Made by a program: the position numbers and the translations under genes. The notes beneath the pieces were generated by a model. The model made no database searches. It was not told the origin of the DNA and saw only the letters and a program-made list of their open reading frames with translations. Below are positions 23,751 to 31,931 of a stretch of DNA of 64,000 nt, one piece after another; within the stretch, counting starts at the first letter, position 1; each line of letters begins with the position of its first letter. The stretch comes from Amycolatopsis sp. cg9 (lineage in GTDB: Bacteria; Actinomycetota; Actinomycetes; Mycobacteriales; Pseudonocardiaceae), in NCBI RefSeq assembly GCF_041346945.1, contig NZ_CP166850.1, forward strand, positions 62,001 to 126,000. Direction: 5' to 3'.

Positions 23751-24499
23751 GCGAACTTCCGCAGGACCGAGGCGGGCACGACGCGCATGGCGACGCTCAG
23801 CGGCACCCAGGGCCACGCCGGGACGTAGGCGCGACGCGGCTCGGCCTCGATCGCCTTCACCAGCGCCCTGGCACCGCTCTCCGCCCTGGCGAGCAACGGG
23901 TTCTTGCCGAGCCGGTCGTTCATCTCCGACTCGATGTAGCCCGGCCGGACGTCCGTGACGGCGATGCCCTTGCGCTTCAGCTCCAGCCGGGTGCCGTCGA
24001 CGAACGCCGAGATCCCGGCCTTCGAAGCGGCGTACGCGGTGAGGTTGCCGGGCAGCCCGCGGATGGCGCTGAACGACGAGACCACCGCCAGGTGCCCCGC
24101 GCCCTGGTCCCGGAAGATCCCGGCGGCCGCTTCGATCTGGGCCGCGGCCGCGACGAAGTTGACTTCGAGGGTCTGGCGGTTGGCGTCGAACCGGCCTTTC
24201 CCGACCGGCTGCCCCTTCCCGAGCCCGGCGTTCACAATCACCCGGTCGAGGGACCCCAGCTCGGCGCGGAACTCCTCGAAGACGGCGAACACGCGGTCGT
24301 GGTCGGTGACGTCGAGGGTGCGGGTGACGACCTTGATCCCGGGGTGGGCTTCCTCGAGTTCCTTGGCGAGGTTCTCGAGGCGCTCGGTGCGCCGCGCGCA
24401 CAGGGCGAGGTTCCGCCCCTGCGCCGCGAACCGGCGGGCCATGCCCTCGCCCAACCCGCTGCTGGCGCCGGTGATCAGGATGTTCTTCCGGAGCGTCAT
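23747..24499 (-). CDS. Short-chain dehydrogenase (first gene of phosphotransferase operon)
   Basis: 250 residues: ILITGASSGLGEGMARRF loop, VIVNAGLG, VVSSFSAIRG serine region and YAASKAGIS with Tyr/Lys. C-terminal EPRRAYVPAWPW is typical of the DltE/SadH-like group. A TAGCAT -10 (24512-24507) ends 7 nt before the ATG at 24499, so the start is set as leaderless. A TACC-N4-GGTA palindrome (24511-24522) overlaps this box. Confidence 0.87.
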   Translation of the reverse strand: MTLRKNILITGASSGLGEGMARRFAAQGRNLALCARRTERLENLAKELEEAHPGIKVVTRTLDVTDHDRVFAVFEEFRAELGSLDRVIVNAGLGKGQPVGKGRFDANRQTLEVNFVAAAAQIEAAAGIFRDQGAGHLAVVSSFSAIRGLPGNLTAYAASKAGISAFVDGTRLELKRKGIAVTDVRPGYIESEMNDRLGKNPLLARAESGARALVKAIEAEPRRAYVPAWPWVPLSVAMRVVPASVLRKFA

Positions 24500-24506
24500 G
24501 GACCGG

Positions 24507-24568
24507 ATGCTACCCGTTGGTAATAAGACCGGTGGCCCGGCGCTGGGGGCGTCGCCGGGCCACCGGTC
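24507..24568. promoter_or_regulatory. SDR promoter, TACCCGTTGGTA dyad and a perfect 16-bp hairpin
   Basis: Going away from the SDR gene: TAGCAT -10 (24512-24507), a TACC-CGTT-GGTA dyad (24511-24522), then GACCGGTGGCCCGGCG (24527-24542), which is the exact reverse complement of 24553-24568 with a 10-nt loop. No gene ends here: both neighbours start from this gap, so the hairpin is not an ordinary terminator. Confidence 0.6.
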
Positions 24569-24858
24569 ATCGCGCGGCCACACCGGCCGGTCGCACAACG
24601 CGGCCGGGTGAACCGGAGCCGTTGTCCACGGCTTCTCGGCCCGCGCCCGGGTGGTCCGTGAGGGGGAGGCGGGGCCACCGGCGCAGGCAAGTCATGAAAG
24701 CGTGTCCGGCCTGGCCGGGGCAATGGTTCACAGTTGCCAGTACTAGCCCGTTCGCCCCAGCGGACCGCCCGGCGAAGAGGGACGCGGTCGGGGCGGGGAA
24801 TCCTGCTAACGTGCTCCGTGTCGGGGATCGTCGGGGGACGGCACGGGGCGGATCGGCA
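24569..24858. other. Gene-free stretch before the HTH/beta protein
   Basis: No supported open frame on either strand. The only signal is TAACGT (24807-24812), a possible -10 box about 46 bp before the ATG at 24859. No clear -35 box or dyad was seen. Confidence 0.4.
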
Positions 24859-25782
24859 ATGGCGGGCAGCACGGCGGGCGACGAGAACGGGCGCACCGCG
24901 TTCGCCACGCAGCTGCGTGCGGCCATCGCGACGAGCGGCCTGTCGCTGGACCGGATCCAGGCCCGGCTGCGGGCGCGCGGCGTCGTCGTCAGCGTCACCG
25001 CCCTCAGTTATTGGCAGTCCGGCAAGCGCCAGCCCGAACGGCAGAGCTCGCTGTCGGCGGTCCGGACCCTGGAAGAGATCCTCGACGTCCCGGCCGGCGC
25101 GCTGCTCGGCCTGCTGCCCCCGCCACGGCCCCGCGGCGGCGCCGGGAAGCGCCACGCGGGCGGCGAGCCGATGTCGTTCCCGCGCGAAGTGCTGCAGCCG
25201 TTGCTGGACAAGGTCGGCGCGCCCCACGCGCTGGAGCGCCAGCACCCGCTGAAACTGGTCGGGCTGCACGACCTCTGCGAGATCGCCGCGGACGGCGGCC
25301 AGCGCGCGGTGACGGCCCGCGCGGTGTTCCAGGCGGTCTCGGACGGCCAGGACCGCTGGCTGCTCGTGTACACCCAGGACGACCCCGCGGCGGGCGCCCC
25401 GGAGCTGCACGCGGTCCGCAACTGCCGGGTCGGCCGCGCCGAGGTCGACGAGGCGCACGGCCTGATCGTCGCCGAGCTGCTCTTCGACCAGCCGATCGAC
25501 CGCGGCGAGACGCACTTGATCGAGTACACGCTGACGAACAGCGGGCCGCCGTACCCCGAGTGCCGCAACACCCACTACCGCGAGTTCCGCCGCCCGGTGC
25601 GGGAGTACCTGCTGGAGGTCCGGTTCGCGCCGGGCACCGCGCCGGAACGGTGCTGGCAGTACTCGCGCAACGGCTCGACGGGCTCGCTGGCCCGCCGCCC
25701 CCTCAAGCTCGACGGCGGCGACGGCGTCCACGCGGTGGCCCTCGATTTCGGGCCCGGGGTCTTCGGCATCGACTGGGATTGA
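24859..25782 (+). CDS. Uncharacterised HTH plus beta-rich C-terminal protein, paralogue A
   Basis: 307 residues. The first 75 form an XRE-like helix-turn-helix: FATQLRAAIATSGLSLDRIQ and VTALSYWQSGKRQPERQSSL. The remaining 200 residues have no family I recognise but look beta-rich, with WLLVYTQD, GETHLIEYTLTN and the terminal FGPGVFGIDWD. The same layout and spaced motifs recur in the gene at 41104-42024 (LSYWRRGRRHPEG, GETYVFDFEF, GVYGMVWEWD). A one-component regulator with a fused sensory beta domain is the simplest guess. It is monocistronic and divergent from the SDR operon. Confidence 0.7.
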   Translation: MAGSTAGDENGRTAFATQLRAAIATSGLSLDRIQARLRARGVVVSVTALSYWQSGKRQPERQSSLSAVRTLEEILDVPAGALLGLLPPPRPRGGAGKRHAGGEPMSFPREVLQPLLDKVGAPHALERQHPLKLVGLHDLCEIAADGGQRAVTARAVFQAVSDGQDRWLLVYTQDDPAAGAPELHAVRNCRVGRAEVDEAHGLIVAELLFDQPIDRGETHLIEYTLTNSGPPYPECRNTHYREFRRPVREYLLEVRFAPGTAPERCWQYSRNGSTGSLARRPLKLDGGDGVHAVALDFGPGVFGIDWD

Positions 25783-25834
25783 CCCCGGGGCCCGGTCGGC
25801 ACCGCGGGTTCGGCCGACGGTTGCCGAACCGACG

Positions 25835-27469
25835 TCAGGAAAGCTTGGTGCGCAACACCTTCCCGGTCGCGTTGCGCGGCAGCTCGGCCAGGAACTCGAC
25901 GTCCCGCGGCACCTTGTACCGCGCCAGGTTCGCCTTCACGTAGTCCCGCACTTCGTCGGCGTCCAGGGAAACCCCGTCGGCGAGCACCACGAACGCCTTC
26001 AGCCGCTGGCCGAACTCCGGGTCCTCGACGCCGATCACCGCCGCCTCGAGCACGTCTTCGCGCTCCACCAGGAGGTTCTCCACCTCGATCGGGAACACGT
26101 TCTCGCCGCCGGAGACGATCATCTCGTCGTCGCGGCCGTCGATGAACAGCAACCCGTCCTCGTCGAAGTGGCCGACGTCGCCGCTCGAAAGCAGGCCGTC
26201 GATGATTTCCTTGTGGCGGCCGTCCGTGTACCCGCCGAAGCTCAGGCCGCTGCCCACGAACACCCGGCCGGTGACGTTCGGCTCGGTGATCTTCCGGCCC
26301 TTTTCGTCGTACAGCGCCACTTTGCAGCCGACCGGCGCGCGGCCGACCGTGCCGGGGGCCTTCCGCCAGTCCTCCGGCGTCGCGACCGTCGCCACCGCGA
26401 CCTCGGTCGAGCCGTACAGGTTGTGCACCACCGGGCCGAACGCCTCGTTCGCGCGGTTGCCCAGGTCCGGCGAGAGCGCCGAGCCGGCGACGAAGATGAT
26501 CCGCAGCGACGACGTGTCGTACTTCTCGCGGGTCTCCTTCGGCAGGTCGACGATGCGCTGCAGCATCGTCGGCACCAGCACGAGCGCGGTGCACTTGTGC
26601 TCGGCGACGCCCTTCAGCGCCTCCTCCGGGGTGAACTTGCGGCGCATCACGACCGTCGAGCCGAGCGCGAAGGACAGGATGAACTGCGAGAGCCCGGTGC
26701 CGTGGAACAGCGGGGCGCCCATGTAGGTGGCTTCGTTGGAGCGCAGCGGGATCCGGTCGAGGAACTGCGCCGACGCCAGCGCCGAGGTGTGCGGCCGCGG
26801 CGCGCCCTTCGGGGTGCCGGTGGTGCCGCTGGTCAGCAGCACGAAACCGCCCGGCTTGGCCGGCGCGGGCCACGGCCGGTCGTCCGTGCTGGCGATGATC
26901 TCGCTGAGCACCGGCACGGTCCGGTCGGTCAGGTCGCTGTCCGGGTCGACCCAGGCGAGGTAGCGGTCGACGCCGTCGGGCATCGCGTCGAGCAGGCCGG
27001 TGAACTCCTGGTCGTAGATCAGCGCCGTGACGCCTTCGCGCTTGGCGACGTCGGCCAGCTGCGGCTTCGCGAACCCGGTGTTCATCAGCAGCAGGCGGAC
27101 GCCGAGCTTGCCGGCCGCCGCCATCGTGATGACCAGGCCGCGGTGGTCGCGGCAGAGCGCGGCGACGACCTGGCCGGGCTCGATGCCGCGCTGCGACCAC
27201 GCCCTGGCCAGCGCGTTCGACTGGTCGTCGAGCTGCTTGTAGGTGAGCGGCCCGAGCTCGTCGACGATGCCGACGGCGGTCGGGTCGCGGCGCGCGGAGA
27301 TGTGGTTCGCGCCGGCGAACGGCCCGAACTTGCGGATCGCCACCAGTGAGCGGACCCCCTCGTCGAGCCGGGGGAAGGGGACGAGACCCGCGCGCCGCAT
27401 CACGTCGACGCTGCGGGCCGTCTCGGCCACCTTGTCCGCCACCTGCGTGGCGAGCTCGACCAGGCTCAT
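25835..27469 (-). CDS. Acyl-CoA synthetase (FadD2/FadD12-like)
   Basis: 544 residues, ANL superfamily: FVLLTSGTTGTPKGAPRPH loop near residue 195, NLYGSTEVAVAT, SSGDVGHFDEDG and C-terminal RNATGKVLRTKLS with the catalytic lysine. The early block ARRDPTAVGIVDELGPLTYK and overall length resemble mycobacterial FadD2/FadD12 fatty-acyl-CoA ligases. GGAGGT stands 6-7 nt before the ATG at 27469. It is divergent from the DNA-polymerase-like gene and convergent with the HTH protein. Confidence 0.88.
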   Translation of the reverse strand: MSLVELATQVADKVAETARSVDVMRRAGLVPFPRLDEGVRSLVAIRKFGPFAGANHISARRDPTAVGIVDELGPLTYKQLDDQSNALARAWSQRGIEPGQVVAALCRDHRGLVITMAAAGKLGVRLLLMNTGFAKPQLADVAKREGVTALIYDQEFTGLLDAMPDGVDRYLAWVDPDSDLTDRTVPVLSEIIASTDDRPWPAPAKPGGFVLLTSGTTGTPKGAPRPHTSALASAQFLDRIPLRSNEATYMGAPLFHGTGLSQFILSFALGSTVVMRRKFTPEEALKGVAEHKCTALVLVPTMLQRIVDLPKETREKYDTSSLRIIFVAGSALSPDLGNRANEAFGPVVHNLYGSTEVAVATVATPEDWRKAPGTVGRAPVGCKVALYDEKGRKITEPNVTGRVFVGSGLSFGGYTDGRHKEIIDGLLSSGDVGHFDEDGLLFIDGRDDEMIVSGGENVFPIEVENLLVEREDVLEAAVIGVEDPEFGQRLKAFVVLADGVSLDADEVRDYVKANLARYKVPRDVEFLAELPRNATGKVLRTKLS

Positions 27470-27621
27470 CCAGGCACCTCCGTTGCTGCGGGGAAGAGAG
27501 CCCACGCCGACGGCGGGCGTACCGGCGGTATGGGAGCTACTGGAGAGTAAACCAACCCTACGCCGAACGCACCACCCGCGAGCGCGCGGAAACTGTCGGT
27601 GGTGGTCGGCACAATGTCTTC

Positions 27622-29310
27622 GTGCAGGTGATCGCGGGGCGTGAGGAGGACGGGAGCTTCACCGTGCACACGCCGTCTTCGACGCTGACGGGGCTGGACG
27701 AGGCGGCTTTCGCGAGGTCGGCGCGGGAGCTGGAGGCATCGCTCGAGCCGCGGTGGGTGTTCGCGTCGGCGGAGTCGACGTACGCGGTGCTCGTCGCGGC
27801 CGGGGTGCGGGTGCGCCGCTGCTACGACGTCGCGCTGGCGGAGGGGCTGCTGCTGGCGTACGAGGGCACGGAGGAGCAGTCGCGGAGCCTGCGCGCGGCC
27901 TGGGCCAGGGCGAACGGCGAGGAACCGCCCCCGGATTCGGCGTCCGTCGAGCTGGCGCAGCCGACGCTGTTCGAGACCAGGGTGCCGACGCTGCCCGAGG
28001 GCGTGACGGTCGTCACGGCGGTCCGGCGCGTGCTGGCCGAGCAGGAGCGTCGGGTCGCGGCGACCGAGCACCCCGACCGGATGCGGCTGCTGCTGGCGGC
28101 CGAGTCGGCGAGCGCGCTGGCCGCGGCGGAGATGTCGGCCGACGGGCTGCCCTGGCGCGCCGACCTGCACGAGGCACTGCTGGTTTCCCGGCTCGGCCCG
28201 CGGGTGCGCCCCGGCGAGCGGCCGAAGGTGCTGGTGGAGCTGGCGGCGAAGATCAGCGAAGCGTTCGGCGGGCGGCCGGTGAACCCGGACTCGCCGCCGA
28301 GCGTGGTCCGCGCGCTGGCGCGGGCCGGGATCGAGGTGCCGGCGGCCCGGAAGTACCTGCTGAAGGGCATCGACCACCCGGCGGTCGGGCCACTGCTGGA
28401 GTACAAGGAGCTCTCGCGGCTGTTCGCGGCGAACGGGTGGGCGTGGCTCGAGGAGTGGGTGGCCGACGGGCGGTTCCGCCCGCACTACGTCGTGGGCGGG
28501 GTGGTGTCCGGGCGCTGGGCCAGCCGGGGCGGCGGGGCGCTGCAGATCCCGAAGGTGCTGCGCACGTGCGTCCGGGCGGATCCGGGCTGGAAGCTGGTGG
28601 TGGCCGACGCGGCGCAGCTGGAGCCCCGGGTGCTCACGGCGCTGTCGGGCGACCGGCGCCTGGCCGACGTCGCGGCGGCGACGGACCTGTACGCGCGCCT
28701 CGGCGAGGCGTTGTTCTCCGGCTCACGCTGGGTCCCGGCCGCCGACGACGACCGCGACGACCGGGCGCGGGCGAAGATCGCGATGCTGTCGGCGATGTAC
28801 GGCGGCACGTCCGGCGAAGCGGGCCCCCTGCTCGGGTTGCTGCGGCAGCGCTTCCCGGACGCGGTGTCCTACGTGGAGCGCGCGGCCCAGGCGGGCGAGC
28901 GCGGCGAGCGGGTCCGGTCCCGGCTGGGCCGCACGTCCCCGGCACCGTCCGCGGCGTGGCGCGCGCTGACCGGCGGACTGGCTTCCGACGAAGCGGCGGA
29001 GCTGAAGGCCCGCCGCGCCTCCCGCGGCTGGGGCCGTTTCACGCGCAATTTCGTCGTCCAGGCCAGCGCGGCCGACATGACGGCGGTCATGCTGGCAACG
29101 CTGCGCCAGCGCCTCCCGGCCCCCGCGCACCTGGTGTTCTTCCAGCACGACGAAGTCATCGTCCACACCCCGGCCGAGCTGGCGGAGGAGGTGACGACGG
29201 CGATCACGGACAGCGTGGCGGAGGCGGCGCGCATGCTCTTCGGCCCGGCCTGCCCGGTGCGGTTCCCGCTGCACATCGCCCCGGTGGACACGTACGCCGA
29301 CGCGAAGTGA
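27622..29310 (+). CDS. Bifunctional 3'-5' exonuclease/DNA polymerase (family A)
   Basis: 562 residues. It lacks the 5' nuclease domain of Pol I. The C-terminal half carries family A polymerase motifs: VVADAAQLEPRVLTALSG (motif A), RARAKIAMLSAMYGGTSG (O-helix region, motif B) and VFFQHDEVIVHTP (motif C, HDE). The N-terminal half is a degenerate exonuclease-like domain. Such short Pol I relatives are widespread in actinobacteria as repair or accessory enzymes. GTG at 27622 follows from homology to the usual start (MxVQVIAG); GTG at 27628 is also possible. Confidence 0.85.
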   Translation: MQVIAGREEDGSFTVHTPSSTLTGLDEAAFARSARELEASLEPRWVFASAESTYAVLVAAGVRVRRCYDVALAEGLLLAYEGTEEQSRSLRAAWARANGEEPPPDSASVELAQPTLFETRVPTLPEGVTVVTAVRRVLAEQERRVAATEHPDRMRLLLAAESASALAAAEMSADGLPWRADLHEALLVSRLGPRVRPGERPKVLVELAAKISEAFGGRPVNPDSPPSVVRALARAGIEVPAARKYLLKGIDHPAVGPLLEYKELSRLFAANGWAWLEEWVADGRFRPHYVVGGVVSGRWASRGGGALQIPKVLRTCVRADPGWKLVVADAAQLEPRVLTALSGDRRLADVAAATDLYARLGEALFSGSRWVPAADDDRDDRARAKIAMLSAMYGGTSGEAGPLLGLLRQRFPDAVSYVERAAQAGERGERVRSRLGRTSPAPSAAWRALTGGLASDEAAELKARRASRGWGRFTRNFVVQASAADMTAVMLATLRQRLPAPAHLVFFQHDEVIVHTPAELAEEVTTAITDSVAEAARMLFGPACPVRFPLHIAPVDTYADAK

Positions 29311-29337
29311 GCCGTGCCGGTCACCCCGGCACGGCTC
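29309..29337. terminator. 12-bp hairpin terminator at convergent ends
   Basis: GAGCCGTGCCGG (29309-29320) and CCGGCACGGCTC (29326-29337) are exact inverse copies with a 5-nt loop. The left arm starts within the polymerase stop codon; the opposite gene ends 7 bp to the right. Confidence 0.75.
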
Positions 29338-29343
29338 CCGCGC

Positions 29344-31059
29344 CTACGGGAACATCGAGAGCGGCTGCGTCACGACGTCCTGGTTCGGCAGGGTCCGGCC
29401 CGGGTTGCCGCGGAAGTCGGTCCAGCACGGGTACAGCCGGAGGTCGGCGCCGACCGCGACCCCGGTGTAGTCGCCGATGAACACGCCTTGGAGCTCCTTC
29501 CCGGTGACCGCGCCGGTCGCCACGAACTGCACCTGCGGGTTCGACGTCTGCGTGGTGATCCGCCGGATCGGAGCCGCGCCGGCACCGTCGCCCCACCCGG
29601 TGGCGTAGGCGTAGTCCAGGCCGATGCCGTGCGGGTCGTAGGCGCGGGTGTAGAAGGTGACCGCCACGCGCCCGGCCAGTGCGGCGACGGCCGGGAACAC
29701 CTCGTCGGCGCCCGTGCCGATCTTCACCGGCTTCGACCAGCCGTGCCGGCCGTCGGAGCCGCTCAGGAACGCGTCGCCGTTCGTCTTGACCGACTCGCCG
29801 TCGCGGTAGGTGCCGTTGCGGTCGTCGGCCCAGGTCACCCAGAGGTGGTCGGTCACCCGGTCGTACGCCAGCTGCGGGAAACTGTTGACCCGGAAGTTCT
29901 CCCCGGTCAGCGCGTTGTTGGCGACGTCTTCGTCGACCGGGAAGTCGAAGTCGAGCCCCACCTCGGCGTGCCGGAAGGTCCGGCCACCGTCGCGTGAAGT
30001 CGCCACGACCACGGCGTCGTGATCGGCGGGCCGGTCGCACGCCGCCGTGGCGCACACCGACGTCTCGTAGGCGATCTGGAGCGTCCCGTCGCGGGTGACC
30101 ACCGGGTTCGACCCGCTGCCGAACGGCGTGATGCCGCCCGGGAAGCCGGTCAGCGAAGGCGAAACCCGGCGCATCGGCGACCACGTCCGGCCGAAGTCGC
30201 CGGACTTCGACAGCACGATCGGCGATTCGACGAAGTTCCCGCCCGCGTCGTAGGTGAACTGCGTCCAGGTGACGTACACCGTGCCCGACACCGGGTCGGC
30301 GGCGATCCACTCCTTGTCGTTGAAGATGTTCGCGGGCGTCGGGGTGCCGGCCGGCGTGACGCCGTCGAGGTGCAGGATCGCCGGGTCGCCGAAGCTGCGC
30401 CCGCCGTCGTGCGACACCGACACGGCGATGCCGCTGGCGAGCTGCTGGTCGTCCGGGACCGCGGCCCGGCTGAACACGAGCGTCGAGTAGTAGACCGTGT
30501 TGTGCGGCCCGAACGCGACGGCCGGGTCGCCCGCGGCGTCCATGTAGGACAGTGGCGCGGCCGCCCCGGTCGGGAAGTCCAGGTGCGGCAGCTGAACGTT
30601 CGTCCAGGTCTTGCCGCCGTCGAACGAGGTGTAGGCGAAGCCGCCGGAGTCGTTGCGGGCCTCACGGGTGTTGTAGAGCCGGTAGTCGTTGGACCCGGCG
30701 ACGATGTTGCGCGGGTTCTCGGGGTTGACGGCGATCGTCGTTTCGTTCTGGGCGGTGCTGCACCCGGTCTGGCTGCCGGTCGGCACGATGGTGTCGCCGT
30801 CGATGACGTCGCGGTTGGGCACCAGCGGGCGGTAGGGGTTCGGTTTGCCGATGTAGGTCTGGCAGAGCGCGGACAGCGCGGGGTCGTCGCCGTCCTCCTC
30901 TTCCCCTTCGGCGAACCGTTCTTTGAGCAGCGGGTTCGGCACGTCGTGCCGCGGCTCGGCGGCTTGCGCGGCCGGGGCGAGCACGACCACGAGCGGCAAA
31001 ACGAGCGCGGTGAGCGTGGCGAGGATTCTTCGCTTGGCGGACGAAACACCCAAGGACAT
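29344..31059 (-). CDS. Secreted BNR/sialidase-like beta-propeller protein
   Basis: 571 residues with a Sec signal (AKRRILATLTALVLPLVVVL, cleavage after AAQA near residue 34). At least four Asp-box repeats are visible: TSFDGGKTW, VSHDGGRSF, KSGDFGRTW and TSRDGGRTF. Asp-box propellers include exo-sialidases, but the catalytic FRIP/Arg-triad of a true sialidase is not obvious, so the activity is uncertain. Two cysteine pairs suggest disulfides. AAAGGA is about 8 nt before the ATG. Confidence 0.8.
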   Translation of the reverse strand: MSLGVSSAKRRILATLTALVLPLVVVLAPAAQAAEPRHDVPNPLLKERFAEGEEEDGDDPALSALCQTYIGKPNPYRPLVPNRDVIDGDTIVPTGSQTGCSTAQNETTIAVNPENPRNIVAGSNDYRLYNTREARNDSGGFAYTSFDGGKTWTNVQLPHLDFPTGAAAPLSYMDAAGDPAVAFGPHNTVYYSTLVFSRAAVPDDQQLASGIAVSVSHDGGRSFGDPAILHLDGVTPAGTPTPANIFNDKEWIAADPVSGTVYVTWTQFTYDAGGNFVESPIVLSKSGDFGRTWSPMRRVSPSLTGFPGGITPFGSGSNPVVTRDGTLQIAYETSVCATAACDRPADHDAVVVATSRDGGRTFRHAEVGLDFDFPVDEDVANNALTGENFRVNSFPQLAYDRVTDHLWVTWADDRNGTYRDGESVKTNGDAFLSGSDGRHGWSKPVKIGTGADEVFPAVAALAGRVAVTFYTRAYDPHGIGLDYAYATGWGDGAGAAPIRRITTQTSNPQVQFVATGAVTGKELQGVFIGDYTGVAVGADLRLYPCWTDFRGNPGRTLPNQDVVTQPLSMFP

Positions 31060-31178
31060 CGGACGGTCCTTTCCCAGGAGGGGTCTCCAGCCGGACCAGG
31101 CTTCTCGCGTGCCCGCACCCGGTCAACCGACGGAAGTCCGGAGCCGGACAAACCGCATTTCCGGTAGCCTGGAACGCG

Positions 31179-31928
31179 ATGATCGACTACGGGCTCGACC
31201 TCTCCGCGGTACCGCGCGACCACGCACTGCCCGACCTGGTGGCCGAAGGCGACGAACTCGACGCCCTCGTGAGTGCGGCACCCGACTGGTCCCGGCCGAC
31301 CCCGGCCGCGGGCTGGACGATCGCCCACCAGATCGCGCACCTCGCCGCGGCCGACGCGAACGTGCTCACCGCGATCCGGACGCCCGGAGCTTTCGACCCC
31401 GAGCCGAAGGACGCCGACGCCGACGCCGCCGCAGGGGCGGCCGGACCGCGGTCCGCGCTGCTGGACCGCTGGCGCACCGGCCGCGCCGAACTGGCGGCCG
31501 CGCTGCGGGACGTGCCGCTGGACCACGCGTTTCCCTGGTTCGGTTCGCAGGCGACCGCCGTGCTGATGGTGCCGCTCCGGCTGATGGAAACCTGGGCGCA
31601 CGGACAGGACGTCTTCGACGCGCTCGGTGTCGCGCACCGGCCGACCGGGCGGCTCCGGCACGTGGCCGCCCTCGGCGTGGCCGGCCTGGGGCTGTCGTTC
31701 TACGCGGCGCAGTCGCCGATGCCGGCCGAGGAGGTCCGCGTCGAACTCACCGGTCCCGGCGGCGAACTCTGGACCTGGGGCCCCGAAGCCGCCGCGCAAC
31801 GGGTGCGCGGCAGCGCGCTCGACTTCTGCCTCCGGGTCACCCACCGCCGGTCACGGGCCGAAACCGGCCTCACCGCGGTCGGCGGAGACGCGGACAAGTG
31901 GCTGGACATCGCGCGCGTCTTCCTCTGA
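31179..31928 (+). CDS. TIGR03084-family DinB-like putative metal-binding protein
   Basis: 249 residues. LVAEGDELDALVSAAPDW, then GWTIAHQIAHLAAAD and LMETWAHGQDVFDALG, are the histidine-containing helices of the DinB/maleylpyruvate-isomerase-like family, TIGR03084 branch. Members often use mycothiol or bind a metal; the function of this branch is unknown. A TAGCCT -10 (31165-31170) ends 8 nt before the ATG, suggesting leaderless translation. The stop lies 3 bp from the HrpA stop. Confidence 0.8.
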   Translation: MIDYGLDLSAVPRDHALPDLVAEGDELDALVSAAPDWSRPTPAAGWTIAHQIAHLAAADANVLTAIRTPGAFDPEPKDADADAAAGAAGPRSALLDRWRTGRAELAAALRDVPLDHAFPWFGSQATAVLMVPLRLMETWAHGQDVFDALGVAHRPTGRLRHVAALGVAGLGLSFYAAQSPMPAEEVRVELTGPGGELWTWGPEAAAQRVRGSALDFCLRVTHRRSRAETGLTAVGGDADKWLDIARVFL

Positions 31929-31931
31929 GGC

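Noticed and set aside
29344..31059. True secreted sialidase
   Set aside because: Asp-boxes are clear, but I could not find the FRIP motif or the catalytic arginine/tyrosine set, so only a BNR-propeller call is supported.
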